From Sugiyamaella lignohabitans (Eukaryota; Ascomycota; Dipodascomycetes; Dipodascales; Trichomonascaceae), in assembly GCF_001640025.1 (NCBI RefSeq), contig NC_031673.1:1488001-1552000 (forward strand): a stretch of 64,000 nucleotides of DNA, read 5' to 3'. The notes below the pieces were generated by a model that did no database searches, was not told the origin of the DNA, and saw nothing but the letters and a program-made list of their open reading frames with translations. The position numbers and the translations under genes are program-made. Positions 1-10,630 of this stretch are shown here, piece after piece. Within the stretch, counting starts at the first letter, position 1; each line of letters starts with the position of its first letter.

Positions 1-59
1 CTCTCCTGCGAAGCAGGAGCCACGGGGTCTGGGGCAGAGCCCCAGCCCGGCCGGAGGCC
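1..59. repeat. GC hairpin element, single R arm
   Basis: Type 2 hairpin CTCCTGC-GAA-GCAGGAG, then CTGGGGC-AGA-GCCCCAG, ending CCGGCCGGAGGCC. The end module differs slightly from the usual GCCGCCGGAGGC. The partner arm may lie outside the window. Confidence 0.85.
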
Positions 60-213
60 AGGCCCCCTCCCCAGACATCTGCATATGTACACCGATCAGG
101 GGGGACAGTGTCAGGCATGACGCAGGCCCAATGCGACCACACAAAAACACGCCAAGCGGACGACTGGTCCAGTTGCTGGAAACCTTAACAGTTGTATTCC
201 GGGCGTGGGCATG

Positions 214-353
214 GCCTCCGGCCCGGCTGGGGCTCCGCCCCAGACCCCGTAGCTCCTCTCGCTTCGCTCGAGTCGTTCCGTCGACGGTCCCAGCCATCTC
301 CTGCGAAGCAGGAGCAACGGGGTCTGGGGCGGAGCCCCAGCCCGGCCGGAGGC
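214..353. repeat. GC hairpin element, L-R palindrome
   Basis: The L arm has a type 1 second hairpin and the R arm a type 2. Both ends carry the variant CCGGCCCGGC / GCCCGGCCGG, so both arms changed together. The spacer is about 30 bp. Confidence 0.9.
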
Positions 354-2530
354 CATGCCACCCGGGCCAGGCCGGCCAGGGGCAGCAAATTTTTCGTTAG
401 TTCCGATCCTAGCCCTACCCCGGCGTCGATAACAATAGCGGCATATGCAGTGCGATGCATGTTTGCTGCTGGATGTGGTAAGCGCAACTGCGTTGAAGGC
501 GCATGGCCACCACAGCAGACCGAGCGACGTTGCGTTTGCCGCCGGCCGGGTTAGGCATGGCTCCGCCTCGTTTGTGGGCGGTGGTGCTGGTGACCCGAGG
601 GGTAACATCCGAACGGCACTTCAGTGCCTGGCGTCCTCCCTGGCCGGTGGAGAATTTCGGAGTAACACCAGCCAGGATGAAATGCTACGTGGGTTTCGTG
701 GTCCGTATTTTCCCTTTCGGTTTTTTTTTTTTGTCTGCTGGTGGGTGGAGGAGGAGCCCTATCGCGGGTGACGTCAGAAAATTAAAAAAATCCACGGCTG
801 AAAAATTGGTGGTTGTGAAAATAGACAGCGCACCGGTATCGGAAAACCAGGAACAAAATAAAATCCGAGGGGTGGTTGCCCCTCTTAGCGGCACTAGCAG
901 CAGCGGCAGAATCAGCGGCAGGGGTGGCAGCAGCAGAAGCAAGCAGCGGCGGCTGGGAGGGGGACAGACAGGGGAGCTCAGATGTCGGGCTGCATGCCAC
1001 GCGAGCATAGTCCAACTGAGAAAGTGATTATCAACAGACCTGCTATCGCGCCGTCCCAAAAGGGATCTAGTACCAGGAGATCTACAGTTTGGTGCAAAGA
1101 GGTGCAGACATGCACCTTTCTGTGATTGACACCACCAGACTAGGAGAGAAACAAAAAAAAATCCATTTTATAAAATCACCGTGGGCTGCTCGCTTTTTAT
1201 CTATTTTTAAATTAATATTTTTTTATTAATATTTTTGTTTCATTTGTTTTTGTATTGGTGTTTTTTTTTTTGGTTTACCATTACAAAAATACACCTTCCA
1301 AACTCCAACATTCCAACTTCCCATCACACCCGTATCTACTATTGCTATTTAGTGTTGCGCGCTGTGTTTATTTGATCATATTAGTAGTGGAAACCGCCTT
1401 AAAAACCGAGTTTTCCAGTGTGAGTTTTGAAATCTAGTTGAACATCGAATCGACCTTGATTAGTGCGAAATCCTAAACATTGGCGATTTAATTGTTAAGA
1501 ATCTGTTTTTTAAAGCTGTTTTTTCGAAGTTGTTGGTCTGAATCTGTTCTTATCATCGGCGGTTGATTCTGTTTAGAGTGGATTGTTTCTATTTCCAATA
1601 ATCACGAATTTCAGATTGTTTTCGAAATAACTTCGACAATTGGTCCATTTCATTATCGGTAATTGACAGAAATAGCAGTTCCAAGATATCAGGAATCGAT
1701 TAATATATACACGGCACCACACTTACATACGGCATAGCATACAGCATACAGTAGTAGAACTTACAGGTAGTTCTAGAGTGAGTCTCACAGCAAAAAGTGG
1801 TCCAGTTTATTATAAGAAGCCAAAACAAAGTTTAATCTAACTTGAATTTGCAAGATTAAATAGATAAACTGTCGACAAGATATCATTATCTATCGCATTT
1901 GTGGACTCATTATTATTACTTTATTGGGCACAGCAACAACCAAAAACAAAGTTCCTCATTATTTACTGCACCGGAACAGACTCCGTGAAAAAGCGCATAG
2001 TGTGACAATCCAAGATTAAAAATCAGAGGTAAATCTCACGAATCAAAGCAAACAAACAAATCTAGAAAGACTCGAGTGTTTTAGCATAATTTTCCTCTTT
2101 CTTTTTAGTTTTGTTTTGATTTTGTTTTTGATTTTTTGATTTTTATTTAGAAGCGTTTGCTCGTCGGTTTGTTTCACTCTTTTGTGGTACATATTTGAAT
2201 TCCCAGACCGAGAAGTTATTTATTGATTTGCCAAAAGTAACGAAAGAAGAGATAGGGTATCGAGATCTCTGCTCGTTTGTTATTTAAAAGCCATTCGTTC
2301 ATTTCACAGCACTACAATTCATAGATATATATGTGGTTACAGCATTAAGAGGTAAGTAGGTATTGAGAGGAGACGGGTGGAAGTGTTAAGGAATGAAAGA
2401 AAAAAATAATTTAGAGAATGAAGACAGGAGAACGGAGAATAGAGAATGAATAAAGAAGAACCGAGAAAGAAGGAAAATGAATGCGAAGTATTATTATTGG
2501 GATGGTGGTGAAGATGAATTAAGAATGAAG

Positions 2531-2570
2531 CAGCAGCAACAGCAACAGCAACAGCAGCAGAATCAACAGT
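2531..2570. repeat. CAG/CAA trinucleotide tract
   Basis: Imperfect repetition of CAG and CAA units in non-coding sequence. Nothing indicates that it is translated. Confidence 0.8.
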
Positions 2571-3109
2571 GAGATAATGAGCCACCTTCTTTCGAAGCGA
2601 CAGCCAGCCAGAGAGATCCGGGAACGACATTAGATGAACCGAGAAATTCAAGCGACAACCGGCCTGGTGGCTTAGAGTAATTCAGGATGGGTCTCAGGCG
2701 GACCGCCCGACACATGCCAAGTATAACCGAAACACAGGTACAGGTTGCAGTTACAGTTCAAAGTCAGGCTCAGACATTCAAATACATCAAATATGCAAAC
2801 CACGCAGAAATCAGAAAATACAGAATACGAGAAATGGAGATACCACTGTCGACAGACCATTATCGGGCCCTAAGTGGCGTTATCTGACAATTGAGCCGAT
2901 TGTGATCCGACCGTAATCCGACAACCTGAAAAACAATTGAGCTACCTTATTTTCCAAGAGTTACCAAGAAAAGATCATTACAAAACTTAACCTGCAAGCC
3001 AAGCTGGGATTACCCCTGAAATACCAGCAGAAACCGCTGCCAAGAACCCTTCGCAGCCAATAAATCCTGACAGCACAGACCCCAGCAATACCGTTTTACC
3101 CCCCAACTC

Positions 3110-3162
3110 GCTCGCGAAGCGAGCACAACGGGGTCTGGGGCAGCGCCCCAGCCGCCGGAGGC
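3110..3162. repeat. GC hairpin element, single R arm (type 3)
   Basis: GCTCGC-GAA-GCGAGC hairpin, then CTGGGGC-AGC-GCCCCAG, then GCCGCCGGAGGC. No L partner is near. Confidence 0.9.
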
Positions 3163-3825
3163 AGAACCCCACCCCCCTCATCGGCATCCGAACCCGCCTG
3201 TACATCAAAGACATAAACCACGAGACCGTATTCCAGGAGCGATATTGATCGACCAGGCTGCAGCAACTAGTGAGTTTAAGCTTTTGGTTCGGAGATGCCA
3301 AGGAACCAAGGCAGTGGTAGTGAGATTGGGGATACGGTGGCTGTCTTATTAGAGTTTTGGCTGGGATTAATAGTGGCAGCTGGGTTTGGCAGGTGAAATC
3401 AATGTCTGATATAATATTAGTACCAGACAGTAGGCCAGCAGGCCGAGGAACGAGGTGCACCAGACAAACAGCAGCGAGGTATGTGGGCAGAAAGCGAGTT
3501 TGGCTGTGCCTTGAGAGGTTGGATGATGCTGTTGTCATGGGAATTATTACGTCACGTCGGTGAAAAAGAAATAGGTTGATGAGCTGGCGGTGGTGGTCGT
3601 TGCGGCTGTATGTGGAGCTTATCTTTACGGAAGTTATATCTCCGTGTTAAAAGGTTTCTTTTTCTGTTCTTTTTATCTTTTCGTTGTTCTTTCATTTTTC
3701 GTTTGAATCTCCATTTATCTTATTTTATTTTACTGGTCATTTGAAGAGTGTGAATATCCGTTTGCTAACATAACCAGATCCATCGTAATATTTTGTAAAT
3801 ATCCACATTTCACACATTCACAATC

Positions 3826-5994
3826 ATGTCTTTACCAATTGATTCGATAGACGCTGAAAAGCAACTCGACACAGTAACAAGGTCATCACGACCAACGTCG
3901 CCCTCGGATTTAGATTCTGACAGTTCCAAAGTCATTGGCTGCTTAGCATATGTGCCCGTTGTTCTGGGCCGTAATACTTCGAGATTCACTCGACTACTAC
4001 GACACAATGTCATTGGCAAGATCCTGCTGATACTAGGGTCGGGTTATTTCATCACCATTGCCATGCTGTACATGTTTTCTTCAGACGTGTACCCATCAAC
4101 CGACTCTCTCAAGGCATTGTTTGAAACAGGTTCTAACGCCAATTCAGCACCAGTCGAACCAAAACCAATTGAAGATGGTCGATTCGACCCTCGAGCCATT
4201 GTCACTGCTCTCAGAGCTACTTCGACTGACGAAGTATCGGTATTTGACTGGGGTGACTGGCTCGACCTGTCCGAAGTCAAGGGATATGCCGAGACGAGTG
4301 AGAGCTCTAAATTCAACTGGCTGTCCAAGACAGTCCCTCTTAGTGAAGTCAACTTTCCTCCACGTAGTAAAGCCGACGAGAAGGAACAGGCCTTTGTTGG
4401 TAAGCTTTATCTCGATAACTTTGCTCGTGTTCCTAGTCAAGTCATTATGGTTGGTGAAGCCAGAGCTACTTATGCTATGAGAGCCAAAGACGCCTCAAGA
4501 AACCACGTCGACTACTCTGAGCAACCAGAGCCTGAAGAGACTGAGCAACAGAAACAAGATCGTGAAAAGGGCGAGGAAGAAGACCGCAAACAAGAAGCAG
4601 AGATGAATAAGAAGAAGCAAGATCGTGAGAACCGTAGAAAGGAAGCCGAGGAAAAGAGAAAGAAGCTCGGCGAAGAGAAAAAGGAAGAGAAGAAAGAAGA
4701 CGAAACTGCTGACAAGACTAAACGTGACGACGAAACCGAGGTCGATCTTGAAAATATTCCTGTTGTGTCTCAAGTGCCCGATGCTCCAAGTCCCCGCATT
4801 ATCAACATGACTCCAGCTGAAATGGCTAAGGAAAAGGCTCGTGTGTTCCCTCCTCTGTTACCAGCACTTGCTAATGGTACTTTGGAAGACAAAGTTGCCG
4901 TCACCCTCAATGCCAGCATGTTCACACTCGATCTTGCTGCCTTGCAAAAAACCGGAGTCAACTCGTCACCACTGGAAATCAAGCACGCCGAGATGATTAA
5001 GAAAGCCCGTAAATATGTTGGCACCTCATCCAAGCACTTCTACGAGGTCTTGTTGACCAATGATCCATATGGACACGGTACTCACTACGACTGGAGATTT
5101 TTCAACCTGGTTCGTCTTGGAAACGAGCACGAAGCTGTCATGCACCATTTGATGCGAGCCTGGTCTATGTTTGCTGACCAAGAAGGCATTGCCTCGTGGA
5201 TTTCTCACGGTTCGCTTATTGGTTGGTACTGGAACGGTATTTCGATGCCATGGGATTCTGACAATGATGTCCAAATGCCTATTGTCGAGCTCGACCGATT
5301 TGCCCAGCTGTATAACGGCACCTTGGTCGTTGAAGACGAAAAGGAAGGTACTGGCAGATACTACATTGATGTTGGTCCCTGGTACGTGAGCCGTCATAAG
5401 GGCAATGGTCGCAACGTTATCGACGCTAGATTCATCGATATCCGATCCGGTATCTACATTGACATCACCGGTTTGGCCCAGACAGACCGACCTGGTCAGT
5501 TTGCATGCAAAAACAACCATTACTATCACCACGACTGGCTCAGTCCCATGCGTAGAACTCTTTACGAAGGTGCCGAAACCTATGTTCCCAACATGTACGA
5601 AGCAGTCCTGCGAGACGAATACAACAAGTACCGTCAATCTACATTCAAGGACTGGTCGTTCAACCGTGATTTGAGACTATGGGTCCCCACCAAGAAATGC
5701 GCCAAGTTCAACGTCCCATCGCTCAAATTCGACGAGAACAACGATCTCAACCTGTACGGAGCTTGTAACGACGCCAATATCTACAAAGAATATACCCTAA
5801 CAAAAGAAGTGTCACGTGAACACGCCAACGAGATGGATATCTACAATCGCATGGACATCGTCAACAAAAACGGCAAGAACATGTTTGTCGACACCGACGA
5901 GACGAGAGCTCTATTTGCAGACGAGTTCCGCGTCTACTACCCACCTCTGCGAGCCGATCCTGGCATTTCGGCCGATAAGTCCTGGCAGCATTAA
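3826..5994 (+). CDS. MNN4: MNN4-like LicD-domain protein, mannosylphosphorylation
   Basis: This 722-residue protein looks like a type II Golgi membrane protein. It has a cytoplasmic tail with a Ser/Thr/Pro-rich start, one hydrophobic segment at about 63-84, a highly charged Lys/Glu-rich stretch at about 229-308, and a LicD-type domain in the C-terminal half. The LicD signature is the acidic motif WDSDNDVQ at 476-483, after HGSLIGWYWNG. In S. cerevisiae Mnn4 promotes transfer of mannosylphosphate to N-glycans with Mnn6, and it also has a Lys/Glu-rich repeat. Here the charged stretch is internal, not C-terminal. LicD proteins act in phosphosugar transfer; whether this one is catalytic or regulatory is not shown. 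The ATG at 3826 is the first in frame. Other MNN4 paralogues are equally possible, so the symbol is a family assignment. Confidence 0.85.
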   Translation: MSLPIDSIDAEKQLDTVTRSSRPTSPSDLDSDSSKVIGCLAYVPVVLGRNTSRFTRLLRHNVIGKILLILGSGYFITIAMLYMFSSDVYPSTDSLKALFETGSNANSAPVEPKPIEDGRFDPRAIVTALRATSTDEVSVFDWGDWLDLSEVKGYAETSESSKFNWLSKTVPLSEVNFPPRSKADEKEQAFVGKLYLDNFARVPSQVIMVGEARATYAMRAKDASRNHVDYSEQPEPEETEQQKQDREKGEEEDRKQEAEMNKKKQDRENRRKEAEEKRKKLGEEKKEEKKEDETADKTKRDDETEVDLENIPVVSQVPDAPSPRIINMTPAEMAKEKARVFPPLLPALANGTLEDKVAVTLNASMFTLDLAALQKTGVNSSPLEIKHAEMIKKARKYVGTSSKHFYEVLLTNDPYGHGTHYDWRFFNLVRLGNEHEAVMHHLMRAWSMFADQEGIASWISHGSLIGWYWNGISMPWDSDNDVQMPIVELDRFAQLYNGTLVVEDEKEGTGRYYIDVGPWYVSRHKGNGRNVIDARFIDIRSGIYIDITGLAQTDRPGQFACKNNHYYHHDWLSPMRRTLYEGAETYVPNMYEAVLRDEYNKYRQSTFKDWSFNRDLRLWVPTKKCAKFNVPSLKFDENNDLNLYGACNDANIYKEYTLTKEVSREHANEMDIYNRMDIVNKNGKNMFVDTDETRALFADEFRVYYPPLRADPGISADKSWQH

Positions 5995-6180
5995 ACCCAT
6001 TCACCACCACAAACAAGCACATGAATAAAAGCACCTAATCACTCTCATTCACACATCTCTCTATTGCATCTCAGCACACACGCTGCTGCTCCACCCCTCA
6101 TCGTCATTACCATCTTCACAATACTTGTATTTGTATAATCAATGCATATTTATCTAGACTATTCTTGGGGGATCACACTT

Positions 6181-6392
6181 GCCTCCGGCGGCTGGGGCTC
6201 CGCCCCAGACCCTGGTTGCTCCTCTCGCTCCGCTCGAGTCGTTGGTGGCCTCGTGCCTCCGGCGGCTGGGGCCTCGCCCCAGACCCCACTGCTCCTCTCG
6301 CTGCGCTCGAGTCGGAGCGTGGACGGGTCGCGGGAATCTCCTGCGAAGCAGGAGCAACCAGGGTCTGGGGCGGAGCCCCAGCCGCCGGAGGC
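6181..6392. repeat. GC hairpin element, L-L-R cluster
   Basis: Two L arms (from 6181 and 6255) and one R arm of type 2. The second L arm has hairpin 1 with a CTC loop. It lies 186 bp after the MNN4-like stop codon. Confidence 0.9.
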
Positions 6393-7230
6393 AGGTGGGA
6401 GGGATGTATTTTTAGAAGAGTGGAACGCGGGATGACCTCTGCCAAGCAGGGGTCGCTTGGCACACTTAAACTCTGTTTCGTGCTAATAGTGCACGGTCCA
6501 AGCGCAGTCTCGACGGAGGTGAGAGAGTGATCCCTGAAAGAGATGCTGGTCGTGTTCAGGGTCGCTATGATGTCAATTGTTGGAGCAGAGACGTCATTTG
6601 GCTCACGGCGAAACGGGGGATATGTGGTTGATTGATCCCGAAACACCCGGGTGAATTGAAGCGAGAAGCTGTAATGGGAAGCCCAGTTCAAGCTACTCTG
6701 CTTTTTAGATTTATTTGCTTGTTTTTATATTTCTATTTTTATTGTAATTTTTATTCGGGTCTAATTGTAGGACTCCAGAATAACCGAGTCTTCGCCAATT
6801 CACTCAGACCAGAAAACTAACTTTCTTCAATATCCAGGTAGCAATTAAAAATGCCGGACGATATAATCAGCAGATAATTGAATAGATATCAGTAGGTTGA
6901 CTAACAATTTCAAGTGGTGTAGCCTCGAAGACTATCAAATAATATAGAAATAGTTACAAGATAATGCTTTAATGTTTACGATCGCAATGAGCTGAGCTTT
7001 AAAGAAAATAGAGTCAAATTGGTTATCTGACTATCTAACTTCTAGAGATTCATGGTTAATACAGCAGTTTGCTGAGTGACTCACTGATAATCAGATTTTG
7101 TTAACCTTCGAGTGGGTCTAATTTAATTCCTGTCTGGCAAGCCAGAAAATTCGAAGAACGGGGATTACAGTCCATTTTCCGCTTTCATGAGAATGTCACA
7201 TAGAACGAATTAAGAGAGGCAGGGGGAGAG

Positions 7231-7552
7231 ACGAAAGACTTGACGTTGAGTTCATTGTAAGAGTTGCGAGTGTCGAGTGAGCCTTGACATGACAGCCCCG
7301 AAGTTGTAGCACCCTTCATCCTACAAACTTCAGAGGGTCTAGGAGCCAAGTTTTTCGAGCTGAGAACCCCATATTCAACTTCAACAATTGTTTAACGAGT
7401 ACACAGAAAAATATATTAGAGATCTATTAGAATTAAAAACGTACATCGCCCGCCCGCACGAGCGACTGTCGTCAACAGTGGCCATGTCCAATCGGAAAAG
7501 CTTGCAAAGCAAGCACAACGGGGTCTGGGGCAGCGCCCCAGCAACCGGAGGC
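7231..7552. repeat. Diverged direct duplication, copy A
   Basis: This segment shares an ordered series of motifs with 7581-7874: ACGAAA-CTTGACGTTG, GAGTGAG-CTTGA, CAGCCCC-AAG, GGCACCCTT-like, TTCAGAGG-TCTAG, CGAGCT and ATCTATTAGAATTA. It ends in a type 3-like GC arm at 7500-7552 (GCTTGC-AAA-GCAAGC). The copies have diverged by substitutions and short gaps. Confidence 0.75.
7500..7552. repeat. GC hairpin element, single R arm
   Basis: Second hairpin GCTTGC-AAA-GCAAGC, a variant of type 3 with the stem kept, then CTGGGGC-AGC-GCCCCAG and CAACCGGAGGC. Confidence 0.85.
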
Positions 7553-7580
7553 CGACCCACGCCTCTGGCATGGAAAGAAG

Positions 7581-7874
7581 ACGAAACTTGACGTTGGATG
7601 TAGTGTGGAGTGAGTCTTGATATCTCAGCCCCAAAGCCGTGGCACCCTTGATCCCACCAAATTCAGAGGTTCTAGCCAAGGTACTCGAGCTAATACCCCA
7701 TGCTCCACAGCAGTATATCGATCACACTGGCGGAAAGATAAATAGATCTATTAGAATTAGAATACACTCTATCAATACCGTCGACCCGTCACATCAACAC
7801 AAGTCATTTCTCCCCTCAGAAGCTTGCGAAGCAAGTACAACGGGGTCTGGGGCAGCGCCCCAGCCGCCGGAGGC
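7581..7874. repeat. Diverged direct duplication, copy B
   Basis: Second copy of the unit described at 7231-7552. It ends in the GC arm at 7822-7874, 15 bp from the UTR4 stop codon, so the unit abuts the 3' end of UTR4. Confidence 0.75.
7822..7874. repeat. GC hairpin element, single R arm
   Basis: GCTTGC-GAA-GCAAGT hairpin, then CTGGGGC-AGC-GCCCCAG and GCCGCCGGAGGC. It is 15 bp beyond the UTR4 stop, the closest element to a stop codon in the window. Confidence 0.9.
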
Positions 7875-7889
7875 CGACCCCCATCCCCG

Positions 7890-8654
7890 TCAATTCAAGT
7901 CAACCTGATCGAGGCTGGTGATGACAGTTGTTTTAGAACGGTAGCTGTCGTCAAAAGGTGCGTTGCCGGGACGGACTACGAGAGTAGTCTGCCAGCCGGC
8001 TTTCTGAGCAGCATCGATTTCGTTAGTGTTATCAGTGAAGAACAAAATGTCAGAAGCAGGGAGTCCGATTTTCTTGGCAATTGTATTGTAAGAATCTGGG
8101 ACGACCTTCTGGCCAGCATTGACTGTGTCAAAGTAGTCCTTGAGATATGGAGTGAGATCCAGATCAGGTTCACAATGCGCAAACAACAGAATCTGAGCTG
8201 CTACAGAGCCCGACGAGTAGATATATACACCTCCATCCGAAGGAAGAGATTTGGCCCATTTCTGGATATGAGACACTGCGTCAGGATAGACAGGGGCCTT
8301 GATCTCGCCCGAGTCGTAACCTGATTTCCACAAATAACCCTGCAGAGTTTTCAGATACGAAGCTTTAACATCACGAGCGACCAGGTCATCGATATGATCG
8401 AGCAGCGACTTGGCATCACCAGTATATTCTGAGGGAAATTGCGACAGATACTGCGAGATCAGGACATTGTCGCTCGACGAGCTCAGGGGGAACGAGCTGG
8501 CTGGCAGGTCCCGCACCAAACTATGGATTTTCTGAACCGCATACGGGAACAGCACCTCCTTCACAAACGAAATGGGGCACACTGTGCCTTCAATGTCGAA
8601 CACAACTGCTCTAGCACGAACCATCTCCGACCCGTCACTCACACACTCACCCAC
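7890..8654 (-). CDS. UTR4: Enolase-phosphatase E1, methionine salvage
   Basis: This 254-residue protein is a HAD-superfamily enolase-phosphatase. In methionine salvage the family converts 2,3-diketo-5-methylthiopentyl-1-phosphate to the acireductone, by enolisation then dephosphorylation. The hallmark VVFDIEGTVCP is at 17-27, with nucleophile Asp20 and Glu22 replacing the usual second Asp of HAD enzymes, as is typical of this family. The second HAD motif (YIYSSGS) and the third region (FFTDN) are present. S. cerevisiae Utr4 is 227 residues. The extra length is mainly the N terminus: the ATG at codon 11 (MVRARAVVFD) is an equally plausible start and would give 244 residues. The gene converges with the MNN4-like gene, and its stop lies 15 bp from a GC element. 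Confidence 0.93.
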   Translation of the reverse strand: MGECVSDGSEMVRARAVVFDIEGTVCPISFVKEVLFPYAVQKIHSLVRDLPASSFPLSSSSDNVLISQYLSQFPSEYTGDAKSLLDHIDDLVARDVKASYLKTLQGYLWKSGYDSGEIKAPVYPDAVSHIQKWAKSLPSDGGVYIYSSGSVAAQILLFAHCEPDLDLTPYLKDYFDTVNAGQKVVPDSYNTIAKKIGLPASDILFFTDNTNEIDAAQKAGWQTTLVVRPGNAPFDDSYRSKTTVITSLDQVDLN

Positions 8655-8729
8655 TCTCCAGGTCCTCCTCCTCCTACTTCACCACTCCTCGATCAAAAAC
8701 CGCCTGTTATCAGGCCCAGACCGGGTTGT

Positions 8730-8884
8730 GCCTCCGGCGGCTGGGGCGCTGCCCCAGACCCCGTTGTGCTCGCTTCGCGAGCGCCGTTGGGAGTCCCCCC
8801 ACCCCCAAGCAAGCCCAGCCCGCCCGACGCAGCCAGCGAAGCGGGCACAACGGGGTCTGGGGCAGCGCCCCAGCCGCCGGAGGC
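8730..8884. repeat. GC hairpin element, L-R palindrome (type 3 arms)
   Basis: The L arm has hairpin 1 loop GCT and hairpin 2 GCTCGC-TTC-GCGAGC. The R arm has loop AGC and a decayed second hairpin (CCAGCGAAGCGGGC). It is 75 bp upstream of the UTR4 start codon. Confidence 0.9.
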
Positions 8885-9136
8885 GCACCCCCCAGGCCCG
8901 TGCAGGCTGCCAGCCCGTTCGGGTGACCCAGCCGGAAAATAGAGTTTGGGCGGGCACAGGGACCCTAGCCAAAACGGACCAACGGCGTTACAGGCGACAG
9001 ATGAAACTGTTGAGATGGCGGTTGGCTGGTGCCCTAAACAGCAGCCCACCCTCCTGCACCGATGGGCCAGCAGCCAGGCTGCACGTCGTCCAAGGGGGCC
9101 AGGCAGGTCTCGGGAGAGGGGGAGAGGTCTTTGCCT

Positions 9137-9275
9137 GCCTCCGGCGGCTGGGGCTCCGCCCCAGACCCTGGTTGCTCCTGCTTCGCAGGAGATTGTCCGC
9201 GACCGTCGATGCAGCCGACTCGAGCGTAGCGAGAGGAGCAGCGGGGTCTGGGGCGGAGCCCCAGCCGCCGGAGGC
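9137..9275. repeat. GC hairpin element, L-R palindrome
   Basis: L arm with type 2 second hairpin (loop TTC), R arm with type 1 (CTCGAGCGTAGCGAGAG). Confidence 0.92.
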
Positions 9276-9665
9276 ACACGCCCCGGACCCAAGTCTGGGC
9301 CCTTGCGCTCGCAGTGGAGAAGTACCAGGTCGGTGGAACCCGCCGGCCAGGATTTAGTTCACCAGAATCTTAATTACGGGACAGACGAGACCAACGGCGG
9401 TCTGGTGGGCCAGCGGGAGACGAGCAGCCGGTTGGCTGGCTGGCTGGGGCGGCGGGTTCGAGGGCCTGGGCCAGGCCCATGTCTCCGATCTCGCGCTAGC
9501 ACTGGCAGGCGACGCGCGCGTCCACAGGCGGCAACGACGTCATGCGCGTGCACAAAAGAGATCAGGTACTGCAACCTAAAACAGCAATCGACATAAGGAA
9601 ATTAATGTTAATCAGGAACAACAAATGGACCAGATCGTCGATCACAGGAGGGACCAGTGGGGCAT

Positions 9666-9824
9666 GCCTCCGGCGGCTGGGGCTCCGCCCCAGACCCCGC
9701 TGCTCCGCCCCAGACCCCGCTGCTCCTCTCGCTACGCTCGAGTCGGTTACGTCCACGGTCCCGAGCAATCTCCTGCGAAGCAGGAGCAACCAGGGTCTGG
9801 GGCGGAGCCCCAGCCGCCGGAGGC
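9666..9824. repeat. GC hairpin element with 20-bp internal duplication
   Basis: L-R palindrome in which the 20-bp unit CCGCCCCAGACCCCGCTGCT of the L arm occurs twice in tandem. The R arm is type 2. The same unit, in reverse complement, is triplicated at 31745-31921. Confidence 0.9.
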
Positions 9825-10056
9825 ACACCCCCACCCCGACGTACCCCCGCGAGAGAGACGCGAAGCAGGGGCGCTCGCAGAACAGAGACATTGTTGGGTG
9901 AAACAGACGACGCCGGTCGAGGCCGGGCCGGTGGTATCAGGCAGAACCGCCTTGAACTCGCCGCAGGTCCGGCGGGAATGAGAACGGGACCACCTGCACC
10001 GAACATTTTTTTTACAACTCCGTCGCAAATAATATTTTTTTCGGGGACGGGGTGCT

Positions 10057-10195
10057 GCCTCCGGCGGCTGGGGCTCCGCCCCAGACCCTGGTTGCTCCTG
10101 CTTCGCAGGAGATTGCCCGGGACCGTGGACATAACCGACTCGAGCGTAGCGAGAGGAGCAGCGGGGTCTGGGGCGGAGCCCCAGCCGCCGGAGGC
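10057..10195. repeat. GC hairpin element, L-R palindrome
   Basis: L arm type 2, R arm type 1 with middle base T. Layout and spacer length match the copy at 9137-9275. Confidence 0.92.
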
Positions 10196-10324
10196 AGGCC
10201 CCACAGGCCCCCAACAGACGGAGGGCTGTCAATTTAGAGTTGGGGCCCGTTGCCAGGAGCGGTGTTCTTAGCATGAGCTAAAATGAATTAAGTTAAGCTT
10301 AGCTCGGCTGAAAGATGGGCTGCT

Positions 10325-10468
10325 GCCTCCGGCGGCTGGGGCGTTGCCCCAGACCCCATTGCTCCTGCTTCGCAGGAGAGGATTGGGCTTGCCTGGCCAT
10401 CCCCCGGCCGACTCGAGCGAAGCGAGAGGAGCAATGGGGTCTGGGGCAACGCCCCAGCCGCCGGAGGC
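10325..10468. repeat. GC hairpin element, L-R palindrome
   Basis: Hairpin 1 loops are GTT in the L arm and AAC in the R arm, which are complementary to each other. The L arm is type 2, the R arm type 1. Confidence 0.92.
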
Positions 10469-10576
10469 ACACCCACGCTGCCCATATTTTCTGCCTCTTG
10501 CTTTTTACAGCCAGAACCCACCGGCTTGGCGAGCCATCCTCCCCCCGGACGCTGCCACCCAGCACGGTTCTAGCCC

Positions 10577-10630
10577 CTCCTGCGAAGCAGGAGCCACGGG
10601 GTCTGGGGCGGAGCCCCAGCCGCCGGAGGC
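10577..10630. repeat. GC hairpin element, single R arm (type 2)
   Basis: CTCCTGC-GAA-GCAGGAG followed by CTGGGGC-GGA-GCCCCAG and GCCGCCGGAGGC. Confidence 0.9.

Larger units (their letters stand above)
354..3825. other. Gene-free stretch upstream of MNN4-like gene
   Basis: I recognise no protein in this 3.5 kb. Positions 1140-2340 are AT-rich with T-runs and look like promoter or long leader sequence. A CAG/CAA trinucleotide tract lies at 2531-2570. One GC hairpin arm is at 3110-3162. Short open frames here have low-complexity translations and no family features. A gene split into small exons cannot be excluded. Confidence 0.5.
5995..7889. other. Intergenic between convergent MNN4-like and UTR4
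   Basis: The 1.9 kb contains a three-arm GC element (6181-6392) and a diverged direct duplication (7231-7552 and 7581-7874), each copy ending in a GC hairpin arm. The rest is AT-rich. I see no coding region. Confidence 0.6.

Noticed and set aside
2337..2651. Minus-strand frame with His, Ser and Phe runs
   Set aside because: Low-complexity translation of AT-rich DNA and a CAG/CAA tract, with no domain.
8693..10274. Long overlapping open frames on both strands translating to [17 protein letters not shown] or [15 protein letters not shown] peptides
   Set aside because: They are the GC hairpin arms read through in different frames. The same peptides recur at every locus, on both strands, with unrelated flanks.
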